This document shows positions 54,889-63,856 of a stretch of DNA of 64,000 bases, in pieces. Numbering within the stretch: position 1 is the first letter of the stretch; the number at the start of each line of letters is the position of its first letter. A program made the position numbers and the translations under genes. The DNA is from Limisphaera sp049537155. Lineage in GTDB: Bacteria > Verrucomicrobiota > Verrucomicrobiia > Limisphaerales > Limisphaeraceae. The notes below the pieces were generated by a model that made no database searches, had not been told where the DNA came from, and worked only from the letters and a program-made list of their open reading frames with translations. The DNA is taken from contig NZ_JBMVQZ010000002.1 in the NCBI RefSeq assembly GCF_049537155.1, positions 365,310 to 429,309 on the forward strand, written 5' to 3'.

Positions 54889-55911
54889 ATGCCTGTCCGA
54901 CTGGGACCATTTGAAATGCCGAAGCGGTTGGTCAAAGACGAGGCCACCGCAACGGACACCTACGCCAAGTTCACGGCCGAGCCGTTCGAGACCGGGTACG
55001 GCCACACCCTGGGCAACTCTCTCCGGCGTGTGCTGCTTTCCTCGCTCGAGGGCGCGGCCATCACATCCGTCAAGATTGACGGTGCCCTGCACGAGTTTTC
55101 CACCATCGACGGCGTGATCGAGGACGTCACCGACATCGTCCTCAACCTCAAAAAGATCAAGTTCAAGGCCCACACCCGGGAGCCGCAGACCCTCCTGTTG
55201 TCGGTGCACAAGGAGGGGCCGGTCACCGCGGGCGACATCCAGCTCAACCAGAACGTGGAACTGGTCAATCCCGACCAGCACATCTGCACGCTGGCCAAGA
55301 AGAAGAAATTCGAGATGGAGCTGGAGGTGAAGGTGGGCCGCGGCTTCTGCTCGGGTGAGGACAACAAGAAGCCGGGGCAACCGATCGGCGTGATCGCCAT
55401 CGACTCCATCTTTTCGCCCGTCACGCGCGTTCGCTACACCGTGGAAGCGGCCCGCGTGGGACAGAAGACCGACTACGACCGGCTCATTCTCGAGATCTGG
55501 ACCGACGGCCGGATCTCGCCCGACGACGCGCTGGTACAGGCCTCGGCCATTCTCCAGCGTCACCTCGACGTGTTCGTCGGCTACGACAAGAATGCCGTCC
55601 AGTTCGAGGAGACCACCCAGAAACAGGACGAGGAACGGCAGCGGCTCAAGAAGCTGCTGAACATGAGTGTCAACGAGATCGAGTTGAGCGTCCGTGCCGC
55701 CAACTGCCTCAACAACGCCAACATCACCACGGTGGGTCAGTTGGCCATGAAGACCGAGCAGGAGATGCTCAAGTACCGCAACTTCGGCAAGAAGTCGCTC
55801 AACGAGATCAAGGAAAAACTGGCGCAGCTGGGGCTGTCGCTCGGCATGACCTTCGATCCCAGCCTGCTGGAGCCACCCAAGGAAGAATCCAAAAAATCCC
55901 TGGCCACCTGA
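54889..55911 (+). CDS. rpoA: DNA-directed RNA polymerase subunit alpha
   Basis: The 340-residue protein has the alpha-NTD (FETGYGHTLGNSLRRVLLSSLEGAAITSVKIDG) and alpha-CTD (NEIELSVRAANCLNNANITTVGQLAMKTEQEML KYRNFGKKSLNEI), with the DNA-contacting Arg in ELSVR. It assembles core polymerase and contacts activators. The AAGGA before the ATG is ten bases away. Confidence 0.97.
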   Translation: MPVRLGPFEMPKRLVKDEATATDTYAKFTAEPFETGYGHTLGNSLRRVLLSSLEGAAITSVKIDGALHEFSTIDGVIEDVTDIVLNLKKIKFKAHTREPQTLLLSVHKEGPVTAGDIQLNQNVELVNPDQHICTLAKKKKFEMELEVKVGRGFCSGEDNKKPGQPIGVIAIDSIFSPVTRVRYTVEAARVGQKTDYDRLILEIWTDGRISPDDALVQASAILQRHLDVFVGYDKNAVQFEETTQKQDEERQRLKKLLNMSVNEIELSVRAANCLNNANITTVGQLAMKTEQEMLKYRNFGKKSLNEIKEKLAQLGLSLGMTFDPSLLEPPKEESKKSLAT

Positions 55912-55942
55912 CCGGCCAGAGATCCCGATTTGATCCCGGCTT

Positions 55943-56362
55943 ATGCGACATCGCAAACACACGGCCAAACTGGGGCGGACATCCGAACATCGGAACCGAA
56001 TGCTGGCCAGCTTGGTCTGCAGTTTGATCCGTCACAACCGCATCACCACGACCCTGGCAAAGGCCAAGGCCGCGCGATCCCTGGCCGAGAAGCTGGTGAC
56101 CCTCTGCAAGAAGGGCACGCTGCACGCCCGGCGGTTGGCCAGCGCCCGTCTCTACCAGGACGAGGACGCCTGCCGCATCCTCTTCAAGGAGATCGCACCT
56201 CATTTCAAGTCCCGTCCGGGTGGTTACACCCGCATCATCCGGCTGGGCCAGCGCCGCGGTGATGCCGCCCAGATGGCCATTCTGGAGTGGGTGGAGCTGC
56301 CCACCGGGTCCGCGGAGGCCCAGCCTGCCGGGGCGGGCGCCGCCGCTGAGGCCAAGGCCTGA
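55943..56362 (+). CDS. rplQ: 50S ribosomal protein L17
   Basis: The 139-residue protein starts MRHRKHTAKLGRTSEHRNRMLASLVCSLIRHNRI and has RPGGYTRIIRLGQRRGDAAQMAILEWV. It closes the cluster, followed by a terminator. The last 20 residues are an Ala-rich tail. Confidence 0.97.
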   Translation: MRHRKHTAKLGRTSEHRNRMLASLVCSLIRHNRITTTLAKAKAARSLAEKLVTLCKKGTLHARRLASARLYQDEDACRILFKEIAPHFKSRPGGYTRIIRLGQRRGDAAQMAILEWVELPTGSAEAQPAGAGAAAEAKA

Positions 56363-56407
56363 CGGTGGGGACCCCACGGGACTGACGGTTTCGTCTTGCT
56401 TTTGGCA

Positions 56408-56452
56408 CCGCCCGTCCGGGAGAAGGCATCCGGACGGGCGGCACCGTCTTTT
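56408..56452 (+). terminator. Rho-independent terminator of the ribosomal cluster
   Basis: A 12-bp perfect stem pairs 56408-56419 (CCGCCCGTCCGG) with 56430-56441 around a 10-base loop, followed within six bases by TCTTTT (56447-56452). It lies 45 bp after the rplQ stop and just before the convergent TPR gene. Confidence 0.88.
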
Positions 56453-56458
56453 GTCCGG

Positions 56459-58621
56459 TCAGCGTGGCGGCGGGGCGGAGCCCGCCCCGTCCGAATCCGG
56501 GGACTCCAGCCTTTGCCACTGTGCCCGTGCCTCTGCGTGGTCCGGGCGCAGGCGCAGAACCTCCTTCAGGTGACGCCGGGCCTCTTCCCGCCTGCCCTGG
56601 CGCAGCCGGAGCTGGGCGAGGTTGAAGTGGGTCTCCGCGTTGTCCGGTTTCAGCTCCAGGGCACGCATGTAGGCGGCCTCGGCCTCCGTCCAGCGGCCCA
56701 GTTCGATGAGCACGTTGCCCAGGTTGTTGTAGGTGCGGGCGTCTTCCGGGTCGAGGGTCAGGGCCCGGCGATAGGCCTGTTCGGCCTCGGCAAAGCGGCC
56801 GAGGGCCGCCAGTGCATTGCCCAGGTTGCTGTGGGTCGGGGCGTGACCGGGTCGGAGCCGCACCGCATCCCGCAGATGCCGGATCGCCTCCTCGAACCGA
56901 CGCTGCATGGCCAGTGTGACCCCGAGATTGTTGTGCGCGTCGGCGTGATCGGGCGCGATTTTCAGGGCCCGCCGGTACGCGCGTTCCGCCTCGTCCAACC
57001 GGCCCAGGTCCGCCAGTGCGTTGCCGAGGTTGTTGAGGATTGCCGGATCGCGCGGGCGCAGCCGGACTGCGTTTTCGAGATGGGGCAGTGCCTCGGCCGG
57101 CCGACCGAGTTCGGTCAGTGCGTGTCCGAGATTGTTCAGTGCGTCCGGGTATTGAGGTCGGATGGCCAGGGCCGCCCGATACTCCGCGATGGCCTCCTGC
57201 CAGCGTCCCTGCCGGGCGTAGGCGTAACCCAGGTTGTTGTGGGCCAGCTCATTGTTTCGAGTCACGGCCAGGGCGCGGCGGAACAGGGTCTCGCTGTTTT
57301 TCCAAAATCCGATTTGGCGCCACGTCAACCCGGCCCAGGCGAGGAGCAGGGCACAGGCGATCGTGCTCGCCATGGTCCGGGTGGATCGCGGCTGTTTGTC
57401 CGCGCGGGCCCAACCGGCTGCCAGGGCGAGGCTCAGCCCCACGGAGGGCCAGTAGGTGTAGCGGTCGGCCATGGATTGGATGCCCACCTGTACGATTCCC
57501 ATCATGGGTACCAGGGCACCGCAGAACCAGGCCCACCCCACCCACAGGTGTGGACGCCGATGTCGAACCGCCCAAGCCCACGTGGTCAATCCCACGCAGA
57601 GGACTGTGCAGCCGATCACCGTCCCGGCCGGCCAATGCAGGGGGTGCGGGTAGAGCACCGCCAGGTCCTGGGGCAGAAGGGTCTTGGCCAGATAACGGGC
57701 GTAGGAGACCGGGACGTTGGCCAGACGCGCCGGCCAGGAAAGGGCGGTCTCCGGTGCCACCGCGCCGCCGGACTTTTGGACCAGATACGTCACGACGCTC
57801 GAGGCCAGGGCCAGCACGAAGAAGGGTGCCTTTTCGCGGATCAACGGCCACCACGCCGCAAGGTGCCGGATCGGGTCTTGCACGGGGATTCCCGAGCGGG
57901 CCGGTGACGCACTGCCGGCCGGGGCGGGTGTTCGGCGGAACGGCCAGAAGTCGAGCAACAGCAACACGAAGGGAAGGGTTACCAGCGTGGGTTTGCTCAT
58001 GAGCGCGGCGGCATAGGACAGAACGGCCGCCAGGTGGAATCGGCGTTGCCCGGATCCCCCGGGCGGTTGCACGGCACGTGCCCAGGCCAGCAGCGTGATC
58101 AAACCGAACATGAGGCTCAGCACGTCCTTGCGTTCGGAGATCCAGACGACCGATTCCACCCGGAGCGGATGCCAGGCAAAGGCCAGGGCGCCGAAAACGG
58201 CCGGCCACAGCCGGCCGGTCACACGCAACAGAAGCAGAAACAGGAGCGCGGCATTGATCGCGTGCAGCAGGACGCTGGTCAGGTGATGCCCCGCCGGACG
58301 CAGGCCGAACCACGCGACGTCCGTCATGTGGGAGAGCCACGTGAGCGGGTGCCAGTTGGCTGCGTGACCGCTGGTGAATGCCCGGCGCAAGCCTTCGATG
58401 CTCCAGCCGGCCTGCACGTGGGGATTGGCAGTGACGTAATCGCCGTCGTCATAATCCACGAACCCGCAGGTGACCGCCCGCATGAAGACGAAAACGGTGA
58501 GCAGCCCGATGCAGGCGGCCGCACCCGCGGGGGTGGCGGACCGATCCGGACGGCGCGGGGCGACTGTTGGTCGCGGTTTCATGGTTCGGGGGCCCGAACG
58601 CCGGAGGTGCTGCCGGATCAT
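56459..58621 (-). CDS. Membrane glycosyltransferase-like protein with C-terminal TPR repeats
   Basis: The 720-residue protein has two halves. The N-terminal half (about 30-430) has ten or so membrane helices and the PMT/ArnT-like motifs VDYDDGDYVTANPHVQ, NWHPLTWLSHM, FAWHPLRVESVVWISERKDVLS and SKPTLVTLPF. The C-terminal half (about 430-690) has seven or so TPR units (LAHNNLGYAYARQGRWQEAIAEYR, ALNNLGHALTELGRPAEAL, AHNNLGVTLAMQRRFEEAI). The family is widespread in Verrucomicrobia, Planctomycetes and Deltaproteobacteria; it is thought to glycosylate proteins or lipids, but this is unproved. An internal start at 58582 (MKPRPTVAPRRP) is also possible. It converges on the ribosomal cluster. Confidence 0.88.
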   Translation of the reverse strand: MIRQHLRRSGPRTMKPRPTVAPRRPDRSATPAGAAACIGLLTVFVFMRAVTCGFVDYDDGDYVTANPHVQAGWSIEGLRRAFTSGHAANWHPLTWLSHMTDVAWFGLRPAGHHLTSVLLHAINAALLFLLLLRVTGRLWPAVFGALAFAWHPLRVESVVWISERKDVLSLMFGLITLLAWARAVQPPGGSGQRRFHLAAVLSYAAALMSKPTLVTLPFVLLLLDFWPFRRTPAPAGSASPARSGIPVQDPIRHLAAWWPLIREKAPFFVLALASSVVTYLVQKSGGAVAPETALSWPARLANVPVSYARYLAKTLLPQDLAVLYPHPLHWPAGTVIGCTVLCVGLTTWAWAVRHRRPHLWVGWAWFCGALVPMMGIVQVGIQSMADRYTYWPSVGLSLALAAGWARADKQPRSTRTMASTIACALLLAWAGLTWRQIGFWKNSETLFRRALAVTRNNELAHNNLGYAYARQGRWQEAIAEYRAALAIRPQYPDALNNLGHALTELGRPAEALPHLENAVRLRPRDPAILNNLGNALADLGRLDEAERAYRRALKIAPDHADAHNNLGVTLAMQRRFEEAIRHLRDAVRLRPGHAPTHSNLGNALAALGRFAEAEQAYRRALTLDPEDARTYNNLGNVLIELGRWTEAEAAYMRALELKPDNAETHFNLAQLRLRQGRREEARRHLKEVLRLRPDHAEARAQWQRLESPDSDGAGSAPPPR

Positions 58622-58889
58622 TTCTAGCGGATCCGGGCCCGGGCGGGAACTGCCGGGTCAACGGGCGGTCCTGCCGGAGGCAACGGGCTTGCCTTGTCGG
58701 AGACGGGGCTGCCGTGGGGTGCCATGTTGGGGCGCCGTCGGTTTTTCCGCTTGTCAGGCGCAGGGGGGCCTCCCGACCATGCAACGGTGCTCCGGCGTTC
58801 CGCGCGCCCGGATCCGGAACCGCCGCAGACCGATCGGGCCGGACAGGTTCCGGGTGGGTTCGGCCGGCGCAAGGCGTGCAGGGAAGCTT

Positions 58890-58895
58890 TATAGT
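58890..58895 (+). promoter_or_regulatory. Candidate -10 box of the capEFG operon
   Basis: TATAGT at 58890-58895, 34 bp before the capE start, is a good -10 match. The -35 region 17 bases upstream (GCGCAA) is weak. The 306-bp gap 58622-58928 between the divergent TPR gene and capE holds no gene that could be supported. Confidence 0.4.
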
Positions 58896-58928
58896 CAGCC
58901 CGATTCGGGCTTGGTTGGCTTGAAGTCC

Positions 58929-59957
58929 ATGTTCAAGGGTCAGACGGTACTGATCACGGGTGGCACCGGCTCCTTCGGCAACGCGGTGGTCCGGCGGTTT
59001 CTCAACACCGATGTCGGCGAGATCCGGATTTTCAGCCGCGACGAAAAGAAACAGGACGACATGCGCCATGAGCTGCGCAGTCCCAAGGTGAAGTTCTACA
59101 TCGGGGACGTGCGCAACTACGAGAGCATCCGCGACGCGATGCGCGGGGTGGACCTGGTGTTCAACGCGGCGGCCCTCAAACAGGTGCCCTCGTGCGAGTT
59201 CTACCCGATGGAGGCGGTCTACACGAACATCATCGGGACGGAAAACACGCTGAACGCCGCCATTGCGGAGGGGGTCAAGAACGTCATCGTGCTGAGCACC
59301 GACAAGGCCGTCTACCCCATCAACGCCATGGGCATGTCGAAGGCCCTGATGGAGAAGGTGGCGGTGGCCAAGGCGCGGCTTCTGGGCGATCGGAAACCGA
59401 CCATCTGCGTGACGCGTTACGGCAACGTGATGGCTTCCCGCGGGTCAGTGATCCCGTTGTTTGTGAACCAGATCCGGAGCGGCAAGCCCCTCACCATCAC
59501 CGATCCGGAGATGACACGCTTCATGATGTCGCTCGACGAAGCCGTGGATCTGGTCCTGTTCGCCTTTCAGAACGGCCAGCCCGGGGACACGTTCGTCCAG
59601 AAGTCGCCCGCCGCCACCATCGGTCAACTGGCCCGGGTGTTGTTGGAGATTTTCGACGCCCGCAACGAGATTCGCGTGATTGGCACGCGTCACGGCGAGA
59701 AAAAGCACGAGACGTTGCTCAACCGGGAGGAGATGGTGCGGGCGGAGGACCTGGGCCGGTATTACCGGATCCGATCGGACACGCGCGACCTCAATTACGC
59801 GCTGTACTTTGAACAGGGCGAACGGAAGGTGGACGAAATGCAGGATTACACCTCGGCCAACACCCGGCGGCTGACGGACGATGAACTCCGGGAAATGCTG
59901 TTGCGATTGCCCTACATCCAGGCGGCCCTCCGCGGGGAAGTGCCGGCGGGTGTGTGA
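58929..59957 (+). CDS. capE: UDP-N-acetylglucosamine 4,6-dehydratase, CapE type
   Basis: The 342-residue protein is a short-chain dehydrogenase/reductase-fold enzyme: NAD-binding VLITGGTGSFGNAVVRRFL, FSRDEKKQDDMRHEL, the active-site motif STDKAVYPINAMGMSKALMEK (M-x3-K), TRYGNVMASRGSVIPLF. This matches CapE/Cap5E-type inverting dehydratases, first step from UDP-GlcNAc towards UDP-L-FucNAc. The longer upstream frame has no conserved sequence; ATG 58929 is at the fold start. The next two genes encode the following two steps, which confirms the role. Confidence 0.94.
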   Translation: MFKGQTVLITGGTGSFGNAVVRRFLNTDVGEIRIFSRDEKKQDDMRHELRSPKVKFYIGDVRNYESIRDAMRGVDLVFNAAALKQVPSCEFYPMEAVYTNIIGTENTLNAAIAEGVKNVIVLSTDKAVYPINAMGMSKALMEKVAVAKARLLGDRKPTICVTRYGNVMASRGSVIPLFVNQIRSGKPLTITDPEMTRFMMSLDEAVDLVLFAFQNGQPGDTFVQKSPAATIGQLARVLLEIFDARNEIRVIGTRHGEKKHETLLNREEMVRAEDLGRYYRIRSDTRDLNYALYFEQGERKVDEMQDYTSANTRRLTDDELREMLLRLPYIQAALRGEVPAGV

Positions 59958-59983
59958 AGGGTCGCCGGCCGGGGGAACCGACC

Positions 59984-61156
59984 ATGAAGACGGTACTGGT
60001 CACGGGGTCGGCAGGGTTCATCGGACGCAATCTGGTCACCGCCCTGCGGCGGCGAAGCGATCTGACCGTGCTCGAGTTCGACCTGCCGGATCCTCCCGAG
60101 CGCATGGAGGCGCTTGCCGCGGAGGCCGACGTGGTGGTGCATCTGGCGGGCGTGAACCGGCCGAAGGATGAGAAGGAATTCGTCACCGGCAACGTGGAGT
60201 TGACCCGGCGGCTTTGCCGGGCCCTGGAGCGGTCCGGCCGCCGGGCGGTGTTCCTCCTCAGCTCCTCGATCCAGGCTGCCCTGGACAATCCGTACGGTCG
60301 CAGCAAACGCGGCGCGGAGGAGGTGGTGGCCGAATACCAGCGCGCCACACGCGCGGCGGTGTACATTTACCGGCTGCCCAACGTGTTCGGGAAATGGAGC
60401 CGGCCCCACTACAACACGGTGGTCGCCACCTTCTGCCACCAGATCAGTCGCGGCCTGCCGGTGGAGATCAGCGACCGATCCCGACTGCTGCGGCTGGTTT
60501 ACGTGGACGATGTCGTGCGGAGTTTCGAAGGGGTGATCACGCGTCCGGATCATCCACCGGGCTGTTACCGGCCGGAGGTGTTGCCCGAGTTCAGCATCAC
60601 GCTGGGGGAGCTGCACGACCGGTTGGTCGGATTCCGTCAGATGGCCGCGCAGGGTCGCGTGCCCGATTTTTCCGATCCGTTCAATCGCGCGCTTTACGCC
60701 ACGTACCTTTCCTTTTGCGATCCGACCACACTGGCCCGGCCCGTGGTCATGAAGCGTGACCCGCGCGGCTGGTTGTTCGAGCTGATCAAGTCGCCGCAGG
60801 CCGGTCAGATCTTCGTCTCGCTCACCCGGCCGGGCGTCACCCGGGGCAACCATTATCACGACACCAAGGTTGAAAAATTCTGCGTGGTCCAGGGACGGGG
60901 CCGGATCCGGCTCCGTCCCTTGCACGGATCGGAGATCCTCGAGTACGACGTGGATGACGGGGAGATCCGTGTGGTGGACATTCCCCCGGGTTACACCCAC
61001 TCGATCGAGAACACCGGCACGGTGGACATGATCACGCTGTTTTGGGCCAGTGAGATTTTCGATCCGGCCCGGCCGGACACCCACCCTGCGCCCGTGGAGG
61101 TGCCGCCGCCCGGTCCGGTTGCCGATGCGAACGCCCGACCCCCTGGTCCCGCCTGA
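59984..61156 (+). CDS. capF: CapF-type bifunctional epimerase/reductase with C-terminal cupin
   Basis: The 390-residue protein has an N-terminal SDR domain (TVLVTGSAGFIGRNLVTAL, LAGVNRPKDEKEFVTGNVEL, NPYGRSKRGAEEVV, RLPNVFGKWSRPHYNTVVATF) and a C-terminal cupin (about 250-375: GVTRGNHYHDTKVEKFCVVQG, VVDIPPGYTHSIENTG with metal-binding His residues). Family knowledge: the cupin carries out C3 epimerisation and the SDR part reduces C4, giving UDP-N-acetyl-L-talosamine. ATG 59984 follows GGGGGA. The stop is one base before the capG ATG. Confidence 0.93.
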   Translation: MKTVLVTGSAGFIGRNLVTALRRRSDLTVLEFDLPDPPERMEALAAEADVVVHLAGVNRPKDEKEFVTGNVELTRRLCRALERSGRRAVFLLSSSIQAALDNPYGRSKRGAEEVVAEYQRATRAAVYIYRLPNVFGKWSRPHYNTVVATFCHQISRGLPVEISDRSRLLRLVYVDDVVRSFEGVITRPDHPPGCYRPEVLPEFSITLGELHDRLVGFRQMAAQGRVPDFSDPFNRALYATYLSFCDPTTLARPVVMKRDPRGWLFELIKSPQAGQIFVSLTRPGVTRGNHYHDTKVEKFCVVQGRGRIRLRPLHGSEILEYDVDDGEIRVVDIPPGYTHSIENTGTVDMITLFWASEIFDPARPDTHPAPVEVPPPGPVADANARPPGPA

Positions 61157-61157
61157 C

Positions 61158-62288
61158 ATGCGCAGTTCCCTCAAGGTCATGACCATCGTGGGCACGCGAC
61201 CGGAACTGATCCGGCTTTCGCGGGTGATCGCCGTGCTGGAGGAGGTCACCCGGCACGTGCTGGTGCACACGGGGCAGAACTACGATTACGAACTGAACGA
61301 GATCTTCTTCCGCGAGCTGGGCCTGCCGCGGCCGAAACACTACCTGGAGGCTGCGGGGGCCACGCCGGCCGAGACCATCGGCAACACCATCGCGCGGGCC
61401 GACGCGGTGCTGGCGCGGGAACAGCCGGATGCGGTTCTGGTGCTGGGCGACACGAACAGTTGCCTGGCCGTCATACCGGCCAAACGGCGCAAGATCCCCA
61501 TCTTCCACATGGAGGCCGGCAACCGCTGTTTCGACATGCGCGTGCCCGAGGAGATCAACCGGCGGATCGTGGACCACGTCAGCGACATCAACCTCTGCTA
61601 CACCGAGCATGCGCGCCGTTATCTGCTGGCCGAGGGGCTGCCGCCGGACCGCGTCATCAAGACCGGATCGCCCATGAAGGAGGTGCTCGATCATCACCGC
61701 GCGGGGATCGAGGCCAGCGATGTGCTGGCACGGCTCGAACTGGCGCCGCGCCGGTATTTCGTCGTCAGCCTCCATCGTGAGGAAAACGTGGATGACCCGG
61801 GCCATCTCCGGCAGCTGGTGCAGGCCCTCAACGCCCTGGCCCGCCGGTACGGGTATCCGCTGATCTTTTCCTGCCATCCGCGAACCCGGCAGCGCCTGCA
61901 GAAAGGCCGTTGCAAACTGGACCGGCGCGTCCGGTTGATGCCGCCCCTGGGCTTTTTCGATTACGTGGCGTTGCAAAAGTCCGCCTTTTGCACCCTGTCC
62001 GACAGCGGGACCATCACCGAGGAATCCTCCATTCTGGGCTTTCCCGCGGTCACGGTGCGCGAGGCGCACGAACGTCCGGAGGGAATGGACGAGGGGGCGG
62101 TGATCATGACCGGGCTGGACCCGCGTCACATCGTCGAGAGCGTGGGTGTGACCGTCCGCCTGTTCGAGCGATTCGGCCCCTGCCGGTTGCCTGCGGATTA
62201 TCAGGCGGACAATGTCTCGTGGAAGGTGGCCAAGGTGATTCTGAGTTACACGGATTACGTGAACCGGCGTGTCTGGGCGAAACACTGA
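61158..62288 (+). CDS. capG: UDP-N-acetyl-L-talosamine 2-epimerase, CapG type (WecB fold)
   Basis: The 376-residue protein has the WecB fold: MTIVGTRPELIRLSRVIAVLEE, HTGQNYDYELNEIFFRELGL, LGDTNSCLAVIPAKRRKIPIFHMEAGNRCFDMRVPEEINRRIVDHVSDINL, SLHREENVDDP and SDSGTITEESSILGFPAVTVREAHERPEG. With capE and capF just upstream, it should finish UDP-N-acetyl-L-fucosamine by C2 epimerisation. ATG 61158 is one base after the capF stop. An upstream in-frame ATG 61125 would overlap capF. Confidence 0.93.
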   Translation: MRSSLKVMTIVGTRPELIRLSRVIAVLEEVTRHVLVHTGQNYDYELNEIFFRELGLPRPKHYLEAAGATPAETIGNTIARADAVLAREQPDAVLVLGDTNSCLAVIPAKRRKIPIFHMEAGNRCFDMRVPEEINRRIVDHVSDINLCYTEHARRYLLAEGLPPDRVIKTGSPMKEVLDHHRAGIEASDVLARLELAPRRYFVVSLHREENVDDPGHLRQLVQALNALARRYGYPLIFSCHPRTRQRLQKGRCKLDRRVRLMPPLGFFDYVALQKSAFCTLSDSGTITEESSILGFPAVTVREAHERPEGMDEGAVIMTGLDPRHIVESVGVTVRLFERFGPCRLPADYQADNVSWKVAKVILSYTDYVNRRVWAKH

Positions 62289-63594
62289 AGCGGAGCCTCT
62301 GCGGAGCGGGCCCGGGGCGTCCGACAATGGGCGCGGGCCGCTCCGGTTGCGGGTCCTGACGCACACCTTTCCGCCAAGCACACATGCGAATGCCAAGCGC
62401 CCGTTCTACGTGGTGCGTGCGGCATTGGCGGAGGGTTGGGAGGTGGAGGTTTGGACCAGTCCCCGGGGAGTGCCCGGCCCGGCAACGGAATGCCTGGTCC
62501 ATCCCCGGCTCCGCATCCATCGGCTGGCCGATCCGGTCATTCGCTGGCAGGAGCGGCTGCAATCGCATCCCCGGCTGTTGCGTGGCTGGGTGTATCTGAC
62601 CTCCGGTCTCATGTTCCCCGACGCCTGTGCCGGCTGGGTGCGGAAGGTCCTGCGTGCGCTGGCCGAGGCGGCGCCGGCGGATCGGACGCTGGCCTTCGTG
62701 TTGCCGGCGTCTCTGCTGCTGACGGGTGGAGCCGGCGGTGGCGCGGACCGGACCTGGGTGTTCGATTATCAGGAGCCGGTTTCCCCTCAGCAGATGCGCA
62801 TGCGGCGGCGGTCGCCCTTGCAACGGCTCTGGCGCGGCCGTCTGGCCCGGCTGGAACGCGGCACACTCCACCGCGCGGGACGCGTGCTGTTCACGGCCGA
62901 ATCCAATCGGCGGGCGTACGTGGAGCTGGGATTGGTCCCGGCACCCCGGACGGCGCACGTGCCCTACTTCTACGATGCAACGTTCTTCGATCAACCTGCG
63001 CCACCGCCGCATGGGGGTTTTGAGATCGTCTATTTTGGGACCTTCGACTGGCGCGGTGCGCGCAGCCCAGGGACGTTCCTGCGCGCCTTCGCAGAGTTTC
63101 TGCGGCGTCATCCCGAGGCGCGGTCGGTTTCCAGGTTTCGATTCCACGGTCAGTGGCCTTCCCCGTGCGAGGAGCAGGTTCGAGCCCTGGGACTCGCCGA
63201 TGTGGTGGTTCGCGGGCCGGTGTGGGATCATGATCGTTACCTTGAAGAGGTCCGGCGCAGTCCCGTCCTGCTCCTGGTGGTTTCGCCCCTGCACGACCTG
63301 TACATGCCCAGCAAGATTGTGGACTACCTGGGTGCGCGGCGGCCGGTCCTGGCGTTGGTTCCGCCCGGCAGCGAGATGCACGGTGTTCTGCAGCGGGCGG
63401 GCCATGACCGCAACTGCTGCGATCCGTTCGACGTTCCCGGCACGCTGGCGGCGCTGGAGCGGTTGTGGGCCGATTATCGTGCCGGTTCGCTCCGTGCCCC
63501 CGCCGGGGACACACGGTTCTGGTCTTCCGACGTGCAACTGCCGATCTACCTCCGGCACGTGCAGGCCGCTCCCGAGGAGCCGCCATCCGGGTGA
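62269..63594 (+). CDS. GT4-like glycosyltransferase, likely FucNAc transferase
   Basis: The 441-residue protein from a GTG start (overlapping capG by 20 bp) has a GT-B fold: LRVLTHTFPPSTHANAKRPFYVV at the N-terminus and, in the C-terminal domain, FEIVYFGTFDWRGARSPGTF, VVVRGPVWDHDRYLEEVRRSPVLLLVV, HDLYMPSKIVDYLGARRPVLALVPPGSEM. The motif MPSKIVDYLGARRPVLAL binds the sugar nucleotide. Its position right after capEFG suggests that it transfers FucNAc to a lipid-linked polysaccharide precursor. The substrate is not shown by sequence. Confidence 0.85.
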   Translation: MSGRNTEAEPLRSGPGASDNGRGPLRLRVLTHTFPPSTHANAKRPFYVVRAALAEGWEVEVWTSPRGVPGPATECLVHPRLRIHRLADPVIRWQERLQSHPRLLRGWVYLTSGLMFPDACAGWVRKVLRALAEAAPADRTLAFVLPASLLLTGGAGGGADRTWVFDYQEPVSPQQMRMRRRSPLQRLWRGRLARLERGTLHRAGRVLFTAESNRRAYVELGLVPAPRTAHVPYFYDATFFDQPAPPPHGGFEIVYFGTFDWRGARSPGTFLRAFAEFLRRHPEARSVSRFRFHGQWPSPCEEQVRALGLADVVVRGPVWDHDRYLEEVRRSPVLLLVVSPLHDLYMPSKIVDYLGARRPVLALVPPGSEMHGVLQRAGHDRNCCDPFDVPGTLAALERLWADYRAGSLRAPAGDTRFWSSDVQLPIYLRHVQAAPEEPPSG

Positions 63595-63721
63595 ACGGTG
63601 GACATCGGTGGCGGCCCTTTTCCGAATGTGGGCCGGATCGAACGGCGCGGCGGCTGCCGTTTCTGCTGGGGACACGGAGGGCCTGTGGAACCGGGCTTTT
63701 CCGGGCTTTTCCAAATGAAAA

Positions 63722-63746
63722 GCGGCCGCAGAAATCCTGCGGCCGC
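63722..63746 (-). terminator. Terminator of the gene at the right edge
   Basis: A 10-bp stem pairs 63722-63731 (GCGGCCGCAG) with 63737-63746 around a 5-base loop. On the minus strand it is followed by a T-rich tail (CTTTTCATTT). It lies 111 bp after the stop codon of the edge gene. Confidence 0.75.
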
Positions 63747-63856
63747 CGTGCATGCGGGGAAGCCCGGATGAAGCGAGCCGGTCTGTTTCCGATCCTCCTC
63801 GGGCCCTGCGGGCCTGGGGCCCCCTGGACCGGAAACCGAACCGGGCAACGCGCGAT

